Part shown: one piece after another, positions 51,800 to 60,700 of the stretch | Position numbering within the stretch: position 1 is the stretch's first letter | How the letters are laid out: each line of letters begins with the position of its first letter | Assembly: GCF_008271365.1 (NCBI RefSeq) | Contig: NZ_CP043430.1 | Location: 1,054,001 to 1,118,000, forward strand | DNA length: 64,000 nt | Source of the DNA: Microbacterium sp. 1S1 | GTDB lineage: Bacteria > Actinomycetota > Actinomycetes > Actinomycetales > Microbacteriaceae | Direction of reading: 5' to 3' | Notes under the pieces: model-generated | The model's database searches: none | Seen by the model: only the letters and a program-made list of their open reading frames with translations | Told to the model about the DNA's origin: nothing | Translations under genes and position numbers: made by a program

Positions 51800-51803
51800 C
51801 CGC

Positions 51804-52682
51804 TTAGTCGCGCCAGTCGATCCCGACGCCGGCGATCCGTCGCCCGGCCTCGTCGGCGGCGACCGGCTCTCCGACGTCCGCCCCGCGTTCGAGCGAGACG
51901 GCGGAATGCACGATGGTGTCGGCGTACACGTGCACGAGGTTGTAGCCCTGCGCGGCGTCCTGTCCGCGGGTCGCCCCGACGGGCTGCGCGAGGTCCTGAC
52001 CGTACGCGCTCGACGAGGCCACCGCGACGGGGATCCCGGCGAAGGTGCCGAACGACGGATGGTGCACGTGCCCGGACAGGATGCCCCGCGCGTCCGACCC
52101 CCGCAGCACCGCGGCGAGCGCGTCCTGATCCCGGAGCTCGACGGTCACGGCGAGGTCGAGCACCGTGGGCAGCGGCGGATGATGCAGGAGCAGCAGCGTG
52201 CCCTGTGGTGCCGCCGTCGCCAGCTCTCCCTCCAGCCAATCCAGCTGCGACGACGACACCTCCCCCCAATGCGCGCCGGGCACCGTCGAATCGACGACGA
52301 TGACGCGCATCCCCCCGAACCACCGCACCTCGACGATCGGCTCGGCACCCGCCCCCGCGAGTCCGAGCTCCGATCGCATGGCACGGCGGTCGTCATGGTT
52401 GCCGGCCGCCCACACGACCTCGCACCCCAGCGCCGCGGCGGCGGGCGCCACGAGCTGGCGCAGGCGCTCGTAGGCGGGGGCATCGCCCCGATCCGTCAGG
52501 TCTCCCGTGAACAGCAGCGCGTCGGGGCGGAGCCCTGAGGCGACGAGCCGGTCGAGCATCTCCGCGAGGTTCGCGTCGGCGTCGGCCCCGCTGCCGTACA
52601 GCGGCGACCGTTCACCCGGCAGGTGCGTGTCGGAGATGTGCACGAAGGTGTGCGACGGGCGGGGGTGTTCGGTGAAGATCAT
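51804..52682 (-). CDS. Metallophosphoesterase, CpdA-like cyclic/diester phosphodiesterase
   Basis: A 292-residue calcineurin-like hydrolase. The five metal-binding motifs are present: DTH near residue 18-20, GDLTD near 60, GNHDD near 94, HHP near 166 and GHVHH near 199. It lies last in the ABC-importer operon, after the LacI gene. That suggests it hydrolyses a phosphodiester or phosphomonoester brought in by the importer, although CpdA-type enzymes also act on cAMP. It has no signal peptide, so it is cytoplasmic. Confidence 0.85.
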   Translation of the reverse strand: MIFTEHPRPSHTFVHISDTHLPGERSPLYGSGADADANLAEMLDRLVASGLRPDALLFTGDLTDRGDAPAYERLRQLVAPAAAALGCEVVWAAGNHDDRRAMRSELGLAGAGAEPIVEVRWFGGMRVIVVDSTVPGAHWGEVSSSQLDWLEGELATAAPQGTLLLLHHPPLPTVLDLAVTVELRDQDALAAVLRGSDARGILSGHVHHPSFGTFAGIPVAVASSSAYGQDLAQPVGATRGQDAAQGYNLVHVYADTIVHSAVSLERGADVGEPVAADEAGRRIAGVGIDWRD

Positions 52683-52724
52683 GTCTCTTCCTGGTCGGCG
52701 GGCGGAGGCAGGTCGGGGCAGAGG

Positions 52725-53747
52725 TCAGACGGCGGAGGCCGTGGAACCGGGGACGAGGGTTCCGGTGAACGAGCGCCGCACGAGGGTCTCCGGCTCGTCG
52801 GCGGTGAGCAGCCGCTGCATGGTCTCGACGGCGGCTGCGGCCACCGCCTCCACGGGAATCCGCAGCGTGGTGAGCCCGAGCAGGTCGGCGCCCGGAAGGA
52901 TGCCGTCGCAGCCGGTCACGCTCACGTCGTCCGGCACGCGAAGGCCCGCCGCGCGGAGGGCGCGCATGACGGCGAGCTGTCGGTAGTCCGACGCGCACAT
53001 CACGGCGGTGGATCCGGCGCGCACGGCCGCGAGGGCTTCGTCGATGCCGTCGTCGGGGCGGGCGCCGGCTGAGATCATCGTGACGGCGACCCCGGCGCGG
53101 ATCAGCACCTCGCGCATCGCCAGGGCCCGCAGGTGCTCGGGATAGGACGCCTCAGGACTCCCGGCGAGCACGACCACCTTCCGGTGCCCGAGGGCGACCA
53201 CGTGCTCCGCGAGCAGACGTCCGTGGCCCTCGTCGTCGTAGTGGGCGGTGTGGATGCGGCCCGCCGACTCCACGCGCCCTGCGCGCAGGATCGGCACCTG
53301 GTCGGCGAACGGCTCGAGCTGCGCCGCCGAGATGCCGCCGGTGGCGACGATGAGTCCCGCGACGCGCATGCCGAGCAGCCGATGCAGCGCGCCCACCTGC
53401 TTGGCACCCTGCTCGTCGGCGCCGATGGTGACGGTCACGAGGTCGAGGCCGCGCTGATGCGCCTCCTCCTGCAGCCGGGAGAAGAGAAGGCCGTATGCGG
53501 GGTTGCTCGCATCGCGCAGCATGAGGCCGACGGTGCCGGTGCGTCCGGCGGCGAGTTCCGCGGCCATGGTGTTGCGCACGTATCCGAGTCGTTCGGCCGC
53601 TTCCAGGATGCGCTCCTGTGTCTCGGGCGCGAACCGACCCTCGCCCTTGAGAGCTCTGGTCGCCGTCGCCCTCGACACTCCGGCCGCGGCGGCGACGTCG
53701 CTGATCGTGACCCGCAGGGCGGGGGTCCCGGCATCGGCCCCACTCAT
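52725..53747 (-). CDS. LacI family transcriptional regulator
   Basis: A 340-residue regulator. The N-terminal helix-turn-helix VTISDVAAAAGVSRATATRAL near residues 12-32 and the hinge EAAERLGYVRNTMAAEL near 48 are LacI-typical. The periplasmic-binding-like effector domain follows to the end. Its ATG overlaps the permease stop by 4 bp, an unusual but clear coupling, so the regulator is co-translated with its targets. A palindrome before the binding-protein gene at 57763 is a candidate operator. Confidence 0.9.
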   Translation of the reverse strand: MSGADAGTPALRVTISDVAAAAGVSRATATRALKGEGRFAPETQERILEAAERLGYVRNTMAAELAAGRTGTVGLMLRDASNPAYGLLFSRLQEEAHQRGLDLVTVTIGADEQGAKQVGALHRLLGMRVAGLIVATGGISAAQLEPFADQVPILRAGRVESAGRIHTAHYDDEGHGRLLAEHVVALGHRKVVVLAGSPEASYPEHLRALAMREVLIRAGVAVTMISAGARPDDGIDEALAAVRAGSTAVMCASDYRQLAVMRALRAAGLRVPDDVSVTGCDGILPGADLLGLTTLRIPVEAVAAAAVETMQRLLTADEPETLVRRSFTGTLVPGSTASAV

Positions 53748-55603
53748 GCGCGCCGCTTCCGTCGGCGGGGCGCTCCGGCGCGTGAACCTCGTCCATACAC
53801 GAGATACATGGTGACACCCATGATGATCATGAGCAGCACGGTGTAGACGAACGTGATGGGCATCGCGTCGAGGTTGTTCTCCCCGCGGGTGCTCTCCTGG
53901 ATCGCGACACCGAGCGGCTTGTACAGGGGGTGGTAAAGGAAGATCGCCGCGTCGTAGTCATCGAGCAGGCTGTTGAAGTTGAGCGCCGTGATCGCGGCCG
54001 CCGTCGGCAGCACGAGCGGGACGAGCACACGCCGGAACGTCGTCAGCGAGCGCGCTCCGAGGATGCGGGAGGCGTCCTCCAGGGAGTCCGGCACGGAGGC
54101 GAAGCCCGCTTTCAGCAGCCGCAACGTGAACGGGATCTTCACGCAGATGTAGGCGACGAGAAGCAGGATCGGCGTCCCCGTGAGCACGATGTTCCCGACG
54201 AGCACCTGCGGCGCGTCGAACGCCATGACGAACGCGAGGGCGATCAGCACGATCGGGAGGATCCAGGGGATGTGCAGCACGTACTCGATGGCCGTGGTGA
54301 GGAGGTTGCGGTGCTTCTGCATCATCCGCGCCACGAACAGCAACCCGCCCACGACGATGACCGCGGCCAGGGCACTGTAGACGACACTCACGATGAACGG
54401 CCGAAGAGCCGCCGCGCTGGAGAACACGGTGACGTAGTTGTCGAGCGTGAAGCTGTCGAGGGTGATCGACCCGGCGAGGATGCTCCGCGCGTCGACAAAC
54501 GAGAAGATCACGATGAGCACGACCGGGATGAGGTAGATCACCCACAGCAGGTACGCCACGACGTGCACGACCGCGTTCGCGAAGGGGTTGCGGATCCGCT
54601 GCTTCTGGATCGGCGTCGCCACCTTCGCGACCGAGAAGTACACGCCGGACTTCTCGGCGCGGTTCATGATCGCGAGCAGGATGATCGTGGCGACACCGAG
54701 CACGATCGCCAGCAGTGCCGCGATGTCGCGCGTGATCGGGCTCCGCGACAGGTCGATGATGAGGGGCGCGACGGTCTGGAAGTCCGGGCCGCCGAGGACG
54801 AGCGGCGCGGTCAGGGCGCCGAGACCGATGAGGAACGTCAGCACCGTGACGGCGAACAGCATCGGCTTCATGACCGGCAGCACGATGCGGCGCAGGATCG
54901 TCCAGGTCGAGGCGCCCATGAGCTTCGCGGCCTCGATCGAGGCGTAGTCCACTTTGCCGAGCGACGACGACAGGAAGAGCATGTGGTTCGTCGTCGTGGC
55001 GAACGTCATCACGAACACGACCGCGAAGTACCCGGAGAACCAGTTGCGATCCATGTCCGGCCAGATGTTCACCATGAGGTTCGTGATGAAGCCGAACTTG
55101 CCGTAGATGAAGTTGTAGCCGGCGGCGAGCACGATGCCGCCGTAGATCAGGGTCGTGGCGTAGCCGAGCCAGAGGAGTTTCGCGCCGCGCACCTGGAAGT
55201 ACTGCGTCACCAGCACGATGAACACCCCGACGACGTTCACCGTCACGGACAGCGTGATCGCGAGGAGGAAGCTGTTGCCGAGAGTCTTCAGGGCCCGCTC
55301 GCTGCCGAGCAGCTTCTCGACGGCGCGGATGCTGAACTGCCCGTCGGGGAAGAACGTCGTGGCGAGCAGTTCCGCGTTCGGCAGCACGAGGAAGGCGGCG
55401 GCGAACCAGATCACCACGATGCCGGTCACCCACGCGAGCGGGGAACGGAGCATCGCCCGCACGCTGCCGGGTCGGCCGCGGCGGAGGCGGGGCTTCGTCG
55501 CGGTGCCCGTCTCGGCCGCCTCGGTGGTCAGGGCGCCGGGGGTGTCCGTCATCGCCGCGGACGGCGGCGGCGTCGGACGGGAGTCGTTCTGCGGAGCGTT
55601 CAT
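53744..55603 (-). CDS. ABC importer permease, two permease domains fused
   Basis: A 619-residue protein with two copies of the six-helix permease domain, about residues 55-310 and 345-600. Each half has an EAA-type loop (AAKLMGASTWTILRRIVLPV near 222 and ASRILGARSLTTFRRVLVPL near 520). The fused form is found in iron, thiamine, putrescine-like and 2-aminoethylphosphonate importers. One gene thus supplies the whole channel. It follows the ATPase by 1 bp and overlaps the LacI gene by 4 bp. Confidence 0.9.
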   Translation of the reverse strand: MNAPQNDSRPTPPPSAAMTDTPGALTTEAAETGTATKPRLRRGRPGSVRAMLRSPLAWVTGIVVIWFAAAFLVLPNAELLATTFFPDGQFSIRAVEKLLGSERALKTLGNSFLLAITLSVTVNVVGVFIVLVTQYFQVRGAKLLWLGYATTLIYGGIVLAAGYNFIYGKFGFITNLMVNIWPDMDRNWFSGYFAVVFVMTFATTTNHMLFLSSSLGKVDYASIEAAKLMGASTWTILRRIVLPVMKPMLFAVTVLTFLIGLGALTAPLVLGGPDFQTVAPLIIDLSRSPITRDIAALLAIVLGVATIILLAIMNRAEKSGVYFSVAKVATPIQKQRIRNPFANAVVHVVAYLLWVIYLIPVVLIVIFSFVDARSILAGSITLDSFTLDNYVTVFSSAAALRPFIVSVVYSALAAVIVVGGLLFVARMMQKHRNLLTTAIEYVLHIPWILPIVLIALAFVMAFDAPQVLVGNIVLTGTPILLLVAYICVKIPFTLRLLKAGFASVPDSLEDASRILGARSLTTFRRVLVPLVLPTAAAITALNFNSLLDDYDAAIFLYHPLYKPLGVAIQESTRGENNLDAMPITFVYTVLLMIIMGVTMYLVYGRGSRAGAPRRRKRRA

Positions 55604-55604
55604 G

Positions 55605-56624
55605 TCACGCCGCCGGGTACTGCAGGACCCACCGGGGGTCGACGTGGATGCGCACGTCGTCGCCGACGTCCCACCGGCGCGCGCTCGCCGCGGCCGGCAC
55701 GCTCACCCGGAGCGTCGCATCGGCCGCCGACACCGTATAGACGCTGTGGCTGCCGTGGTACGTGCGGCCGGCGACGGTGCCGTCGAGGGAGCCCGTTCCT
55801 CCGGTCGTGGCTTCGGCCGGCGAAGCCAGATGCAACTTCTCCGGACGGACGTAGCTCTCGGCCGTGGCGTCGAGGCCCGCGCCGATCGCGACGAGCTGGG
55901 CGGGGCTGAGCCGGTTGTTCTCGCCGATGAACCGGCAGACGAACGGCGTGGCGCTGCGGTCGTAGATCTCCTCCGGCGTGCCCACCTGCTGCAGGGTCCC
56001 GGCGTCGAGCACCGCAATGCGGTCGCTGAGGGTGAGTGCCTCCTCCTGGTCATGCGTGACGTACACGGTGGTCACACCGACCTCGTGCTGCAGCTCCTTG
56101 AGCTGCTCGCGCAGCTGCACGCGGAGCTTGGCGTCGAGGTTCGACAGCGGCTCGTCGAGCAGCAGGATGCTGGGGGTCAGGGCGAGCGCGCGGGCGATGG
56201 CGACGCGCTGCTGCTGCCCGCCGGACAGCTCCGCGACGTTCTTCTCGAGCTGCGACGCGGCGAGCCCGGTGCGGTCGGCGACCTCGTCTACGCGTCTCCG
56301 CTGCTCGGCCTTCGACACCTTCTGCACCGACAGGCCGAATGCGATGTTCTCCCGCACGTTCATGCTCGGGAACAGGGCGTAGTTCTGGAACACCATGCCC
56401 ACGCCGCGCTTCTCGCTCGGCACCCTGGTCACGTCGCGACCGGCGATGTGAATCCGGCCGCCGGTCGGCTCGATGAACCCCGCGAGCGTGCGCAGGGCGG
56501 TGGTCTTGCCGCATCCGGACGGACCCAGGAGGGTGAAGAACTCACCCTCCTGGATCTCCAGATCGAGGTGCGAGACCGCACGGTGGTCGCCGAACACGAC
56601 CTCGACGTCGTCGAAACGGATCAT
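55605..56624 (-). CDS. ABC importer ATPase, FbpC/PotA-like
   Basis: A 339-residue ATPase. Walker A GPSGCGKTT is near residue 36, the signature LSGGQQQRVAIARAL near 134, Walker B ILLLDEPLSNLD near 154 and the switch in YVTHDQEEAL near 188. A C-terminal TOBE-type regulatory domain covers about 240-339. Ligand classes for this type include iron, spermidine/putrescine and 2-aminoethylphosphonate. It lies between the binding protein and fused permease. Confidence 0.92.
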   Translation of the reverse strand: MIRFDDVEVVFGDHRAVSHLDLEIQEGEFFTLLGPSGCGKTTALRTLAGFIEPTGGRIHIAGRDVTRVPSEKRGVGMVFQNYALFPSMNVRENIAFGLSVQKVSKAEQRRRVDEVADRTGLAASQLEKNVAELSGGQQQRVAIARALALTPSILLLDEPLSNLDAKLRVQLREQLKELQHEVGVTTVYVTHDQEEALTLSDRIAVLDAGTLQQVGTPEEIYDRSATPFVCRFIGENNRLSPAQLVAIGAGLDATAESYVRPEKLHLASPAEATTGGTGSLDGTVAGRTYHGSHSVYTVSAADATLRVSVPAAASARRWDVGDDVRIHVDPRWVLQYPAA

Positions 56625-56659
56625 CGTCTTCTCTCTCTGCCGGTACGGGACTGCGCGGG

Positions 56660-57736
56660 TCAGCCGACGTACTTGAGCGTGACCTTCTCGACCCAGGCGC
56701 CGAGGTTCTCGCTCACGAAACCGAAGTCGATGTCCTGACGGTCGAGTGTGCCCATGAGCTCGACGACCTCGGGGTTGGCCTTCTCGACCGCGCCCTCGTT
56801 CACCGGCATGGCGTTGAACTCCGCCGCGAACTCGCCCTGCACCTCGGCGCTGCCGAACCAGTCGATGAACTCCTGTGCCTTCTCCTCGTTGTCCGTGCCG
56901 CTGATCTGCGCGATCTGCTCGGTCACATAGGGGACGCCGTACTCGGGCACGATCATGCCGGTGGTGGTGCCGTACTCCTCGTCGCGGGCCGCGATGCCGC
57001 TCGACGGGAGCACGCCGTAGTCGACCTCGTCGCGGGTGATGCGGGCGTAGAGGTCGGTGCCCTCCACGGCCGGGGAGCCGTTGGCGTAGTACGACTTCAC
57101 GAGCTCCCAGCCTTCGTCGCTCACGCCGAGGTCGCCGTCCTCGTCGAGGTGCCGGGTGAGGATGCTCGCGAGCACGAGCTGCGGGGTCGCCTGGCCGAGC
57201 GCGGGGTTGACCTCGTAGCGGCCCGCGAACTCCTCATCGGTGTACAGGTCGTCGGGGTCGGAGGGCGCATCGGTGATGCGGTTCTCGTCGTAGACCGTGA
57301 CGATGGCCTGCTCGACGAGCGGCCAGAACGCGCCGTCCTTCGGGTCGCCGGCGTCCGCGGGCACCTCGCCGCTCCAGCTCGGCTCGTAGGCCGTGATGGC
57401 CTCTTCCGTCTTGAGCTGCTCGAAGAACATGTTGTTCAGGCCGAAGACCACGTCGCCGACGGGGTTGTTCTTCTCCGCGATGATGCGGTTCGTCAGGTCG
57501 GCACCGCCGAGGCCCACGATCTCGATGTCGATGCCCGCCTCCGCCGCCTTCTCGGTGATCCATTCACCGCGACCGTCGCTGTTCGAGTTCGTGTAGACGA
57601 TGAGGGTGTCGCCGGAGCCGCCGTCGCTACCTTCGCCCGCGTCTCCGTCGCCGCTCGCGGTGCATCCGCTGAGCGCGATCGCCGCCGCGGCCGTCAATCC
57701 GATGAGCGCCCAGCGCCTCTGCTGCCTGTCGGCCAT
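56660..57736 (-). CDS. ABC importer substrate-binding lipoprotein
   Basis: A 358-residue lipoprotein with lipobox LSGC near residue 22-25. The mature domain follows the iron/AEP class of binding proteins: DTLIVYTNSNSDGRGEWITE near residue 43, NNPVGDVVFGLNNMFFEQL near 92 and GVLPSSGIAARDEEYG near 240. It captures the ligand and gives it to the fused permease. The neighbouring phosphodiesterase favours a phosphate- or phosphonate-containing ligand, which is inference. It is first in the operon. Confidence 0.88.
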   Translation of the reverse strand: MADRQQRRWALIGLTAAAAIALSGCTASGDGDAGEGSDGGSGDTLIVYTNSNSDGRGEWITEKAAEAGIDIEIVGLGGADLTNRIIAEKNNPVGDVVFGLNNMFFEQLKTEEAITAYEPSWSGEVPADAGDPKDGAFWPLVEQAIVTVYDENRITDAPSDPDDLYTDEEFAGRYEVNPALGQATPQLVLASILTRHLDEDGDLGVSDEGWELVKSYYANGSPAVEGTDLYARITRDEVDYGVLPSSGIAARDEEYGTTTGMIVPEYGVPYVTEQIAQISGTDNEEKAQEFIDWFGSAEVQGEFAAEFNAMPVNEGAVEKANPEVVELMGTLDRQDIDFGFVSENLGAWVEKVTLKYVG

Positions 57737-57762
57737 GTTCGTCCCTTTCTCGCCTTCGAGGT

Positions 57763-57777
57763 GTGTCGATGCGACAC
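57763..57777. promoter_or_regulatory. Candidate LacI operator GTGTCGATGCGACAC
   Basis: A perfect 15-bp palindrome, GTGTCG and CGACAC around ATG, lies 27 bp upstream of the binding-protein start. The operon contains its own LacI-type regulator, so this is the best operator candidate. LacI sites are usually even-centred, so a three-base centre is unusual. Confidence 0.6.
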
Positions 57778-57886
57778 TACCGGTTCTTGTGGTGAAGGCA
57801 CAAAGATTGTCTGATTTCGTGGGCGCGGTCGCGCGTCCGCACTCAACCTAGGCGCCGGGCGTGAACGCGAGGGTGCGGCGAGGTGA

Positions 57887-58060
57887 ACGGGTGGGGATGA
57901 GCGGCGGCCGGCGCTTACCGCGAAGGCCGAGCGACTGCTCGGTTGGCGAGCCGATTTGAGCATCGCGGACGGGGTCAGGGCCTCACTCGAGTGGGCAGAG
58001 AAACTCCCGGCGGTGCTCACTCGCGAGCGGGCGGGCACAACGGCAGCGGAGGTCAAGTGA
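57887..58060 (+). pseudogene. 3' remnant of an NAD-dependent epimerase
   Basis: The frame open from 57887 reads DERRPALTAKAERLLGWRAD, then LSIADGVRASLEWAEKL and ends at 58060. This is the recognisable C-terminus of NAD-dependent epimerase/dehydratases (K-AxxLLGWxP, then L-x-GLxxxIxW). There is no start or Rossmann domain, so only the tail survives. The bases between 58061 and 58195 contain short open frames but no clear gene. Confidence 0.75.
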
Positions 58061-58194
58061 CGGCCGCCGTCAACGTTGTTCTGTTTCGGCACTCTTCTTC
58101 GTGACGTGGACGCCGCTTCGACGTGGAGGCGGCCCGGCGCGCGGCGGACCGCTTCGTCGCCCATCGCGCGACCTAGCGGCGTGACGGGGCGAGG

Positions 58195-58407
58195 TCAGTC
58201 TTCGTCCGGTACCCAGCGGAGGAGGTCGCCGGGCTGGCAGTCCAGTGCGGCACACAGGGCATCGAGAGTGGTGAAGCGCACGGCCTTCGCGCGCCCGTTC
58301 TTGAGCACCGCGAGGTTGGTGGGAGTGATGCCGATCCGTTCGGCGAGCTCGCCGACGCCGATCTTGCGGCGGGCCATCATCACATCGATGTCGACGACGA
58401 CCGCCAT
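58195..58407 (-). CDS. Small XRE-type HTH regulator coupled to DUF2975 protein
   Basis: A 70-residue protein that is almost only a helix-turn-helix: IGVGELAERIGITPTNLAVL and RFTTLDALCAALDCQPGDLL, the YozG/Cro type. Its ATG 58407 overlaps the DUF2975 stop by 4 bp. Such DUF2975/HTH pairs act as a small membrane-linked regulatory module in many Gram-positive bacteria. Confidence 0.85.
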   Translation of the reverse strand: MAVVVDIDVMMARRKIGVGELAERIGITPTNLAVLKNGRAKAVRFTTLDALCAALDCQPGDLLRWVPDED

Positions 58408-58895
58408 CAGATCACCTCGTCGTCGAGCTCGGCCTGCAGGGCTCGCGCCTCGGCGTCCCGGTCGATGGCCTGGCGGAGCAGGGCCTTCATGACGACCACG
58501 AGGAGCGCGACCCCCGCGATCACGACCCCCGCACCGCCCACCAGCGCGACCACCCCGGGCGCGACCGTGCCCGCGGCGAACACGGCGGCCAGGGCCCAGG
58601 TGAGGACGGCGGCCGCGAGGATCGCCCCGATGATGACGTTGACGGGCCCGAAGGAGGATGCCGTGAAGATCGCTCCGCGGCGCACGCGCGTCAGGAGGAG
58701 CCAGACACACACCCCGACCACCTGCAGTGTGACGATGCCGGCGCCGAGCAGGGCCACGACGGCGATCCGCCCCCAGAGCTGCTCGTCCGCGAGGTCGAGC
58801 CACAGCAGCGGAAGGATCAACCCCTGCACCGCGACAGAGCCGAGGAGGGCTGCGGCGAGAAGGATCCGCAGCACCGTGATCGTCGTGTTGGTCAT
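58407..58895 (-). CDS. DUF2975 membrane protein
   Basis: A 162-residue protein with four helices near residues 8-30, 42-66, 82-104 and 112-135, matching DUF2975. The C-terminus is acidic and charged (DRDAEARALQAELDDEVI). It is paired with the XRE regulator and probably controls it from the membrane. The upstream region has the AT-rich stretch ATCTATCGTTAATCGTTC, a likely promoter or operator. Confidence 0.85.
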   Translation of the reverse strand: MTNTTITVLRILLAAALLGSVAVQGLILPLLWLDLADEQLWGRIAVVALLGAGIVTLQVVGVCVWLLLTRVRRGAIFTASSFGPVNVIIGAILAAAVLTWALAAVFAAGTVAPGVVALVGGAGVVIAGVALLVVVMKALLRQAIDRDAEARALQAELDDEVI

Positions 58896-58970
58896 GCGCG
58901 CACTCCTGATGGCTATCGAAAGACAACGAGAATCTATCGTTAATCGTTCGATGCGGCAAGAAGCCTTACG

Positions 58971-60572
58971 TCAGCGGCGGAGTCGCGCGCGCACGCGCCG
59001 CGCGGTCCGCGCGAGCGAGTCGCGCCAGGCACCGCTCGGCCACTCCCGGCGCAGCCGAAGGCCTCCGTCCTCGGTCCGCACGAGTTCGACCCGTCGGCCG
59101 GCGAGGAGCGGCGACCGGCCGAGGTGCGCCGTCACGTCCGGGGCCGCGGTCAGTGGTGCGGCGAACATCCACCCGGCGTAGCGAACCGCGACGGACAGGT
59201 CGGCCTCGCGTGACCCGTCCTCGCGGAACACCTTCATCGGATCCAGGGCGATCGGCACCGCATCGAGACGCTTCGGGCGCCGGCCGCCGATCTTGCGCTC
59301 CGAACCCGCGGCCGACTCCGCAGCGTGTCCGGGCGACGGCGTGTCCCGTGCGATCAGGTCGACGCGATCGGCGCGGCGCTCCTTGCGGGCGTTGAGCAGC
59401 CCGGGGGGAAGGTCCTCGATCGTCGAGAGCGGGAGGGAAGCCAATCGGTCGGCGGAACCGACCGTTTCGAACACGAACGCCTCCTCGCCGTCGCGGAGCA
59501 GACGGACGCGCACGGTCAGCTGCAGCCCGCCGCGGGACCACCGCGCCGCCGTCACGGTGGCGGTGCATTTCGTCTCGGACTCGAATGTGGCGAAGGCGAG
59601 CAGATCGTCCCGGCGGTCGGCGCGCAGCAGGGCCGCCCGGATACGCTGCGGGAAGGACAGCCCCGTATCGACGCCGGGGCCGAACCGTCGCTGCGTGAGG
59701 GGCACCACCACGTCCAGCAGGCGGTCGCGGTACTCCGCCGGGTACTTCACCATCCGGCGTCCCGCGATCCGGTTGAGGATCTTGCCGCGGAACCAGTGGC
59801 GCAGCAGCCGGTCCCGCACCCGTCCGGGCTCCGTGTTCGCCTCGACGACGTCGAGCACGGTCTCCAGGTGCGGGAAGTACGACTCCGGTTCGATGCGGGA
59901 AGAGCTCGCGCTCCCGGGCTCTTTCACCCACGCGTAGCAGGGCTCGCTCGCGAGCACCGAGATCGTGTCGGCGGCGAAGTACGCCTGCATCACGAAGAGG
60001 TGGTCCTCGAGGCGCACCTTCCCGTCCGGGAAGCGGATGCCATGCTCCCGCAGGAAGGCCGTGCGGAACATCTTGTGCGGCGTCAGCATCTCCAGGATCG
60101 GGTCTTCGCCGAGCACCGCGTGCGGGATGTCGCGCTGGAAGATCTTGGCAGGCAGCTTCCGTCCGATCCCCACCTCTTTGCCGACCACGACGTCGGATCC
60201 GTGCTCGTCGGCGTAGTCGCACAGCCGCTCGAGCGCTCGCGGGTACAGCCGGTCGTCCTGATCGACGAACTGCACGTATGTCCCCCTGGCCTCCTCGACG
60301 CCCCGGTTGCGCGGGGTCCCCGGCCACCCGGAGTGCGGGAGCGAGAGCACGCGGACGTGCGGACGGTCCTTCGCGATGCTCTCGAGCCGCGCGGCCGTCT
60401 CCTCCCCGGAGCCGTCGTCGCAGAGCAGGACCTCGAACGACTCTCGCTTCAGCGTCTGCGCGTCGAGCGAGGCGATGAGGTCGTCGAACGACGCCTTCGG
60501 CCGGAACACCGGCACCACCACGCTCACCCGCACCCGGCCGTCTGCGGTCTCGCCCGCGGTCGCACTGCTCAT
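58971..60572 (-). CDS. Family 2 glycosyltransferase
   Basis: A 533-residue GT-A glycosyltransferase. SVVVPVFRPKASFDDLI is near residue 17, LLCDDGSGEET near 48 and the DxD-like motif FVDQDDRLYPRAL near 101. EDHLFVMQAYFA near 189 is the second catalytic segment. The C-terminal 200 residues are a separate basic domain with beta-strand character. It probably adds a sugar to a cell-surface polymer such as teichoic-acid-like or capsular glycan. The acceptor is unknown and no wall-glycan cluster lies nearby. Confidence 0.82.
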   Translation of the reverse strand: MSSATAGETADGRVRVSVVVPVFRPKASFDDLIASLDAQTLKRESFEVLLCDDGSGEETAARLESIAKDRPHVRVLSLPHSGWPGTPRNRGVEEARGTYVQFVDQDDRLYPRALERLCDYADEHGSDVVVGKEVGIGRKLPAKIFQRDIPHAVLGEDPILEMLTPHKMFRTAFLREHGIRFPDGKVRLEDHLFVMQAYFAADTISVLASEPCYAWVKEPGSASSSRIEPESYFPHLETVLDVVEANTEPGRVRDRLLRHWFRGKILNRIAGRRMVKYPAEYRDRLLDVVVPLTQRRFGPGVDTGLSFPQRIRAALLRADRRDDLLAFATFESETKCTATVTAARWSRGGLQLTVRVRLLRDGEEAFVFETVGSADRLASLPLSTIEDLPPGLLNARKERRADRVDLIARDTPSPGHAAESAAGSERKIGGRRPKRLDAVPIALDPMKVFREDGSREADLSVAVRYAGWMFAAPLTAAPDVTAHLGRSPLLAGRRVELVRTEDGGLRLRREWPSGAWRDSLARTARRVRARLRR

Positions 60573-60700
60573 GGACGTGTCCCCCCTGTGATCATGCCCG
60601 GCCCGAATCTCCCCCGCCGGTACTCCCAGCCAACCATCCCTTCCTGTGGAGCACGCCAGGCTCGCGGCGGACGCGGGTGTATGCGACGACCGCGGAGGAT
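60573..60700. other. 128-bp gap, nothing recognised
   Basis: The gap between glycosyltransferase and DUF4127 genes contains no gene, repeat or hairpin I can support. It is probably the promoter region of the glycosyltransferase gene. Confidence 0.4.

Noticed and set aside
53930..55909. Long open frame opposite the fused permease
   Set aside because: It is rich in Arg, His, Asp and Glu and mirrors the membrane protein codons. The permease frame has clear helices and EAA loops.
58061..58194. Open frame ending ADRFVAHRAT considered as another gene remnant
   Set aside because: Only about 20 codons look plausible, which is too little to assign a family.
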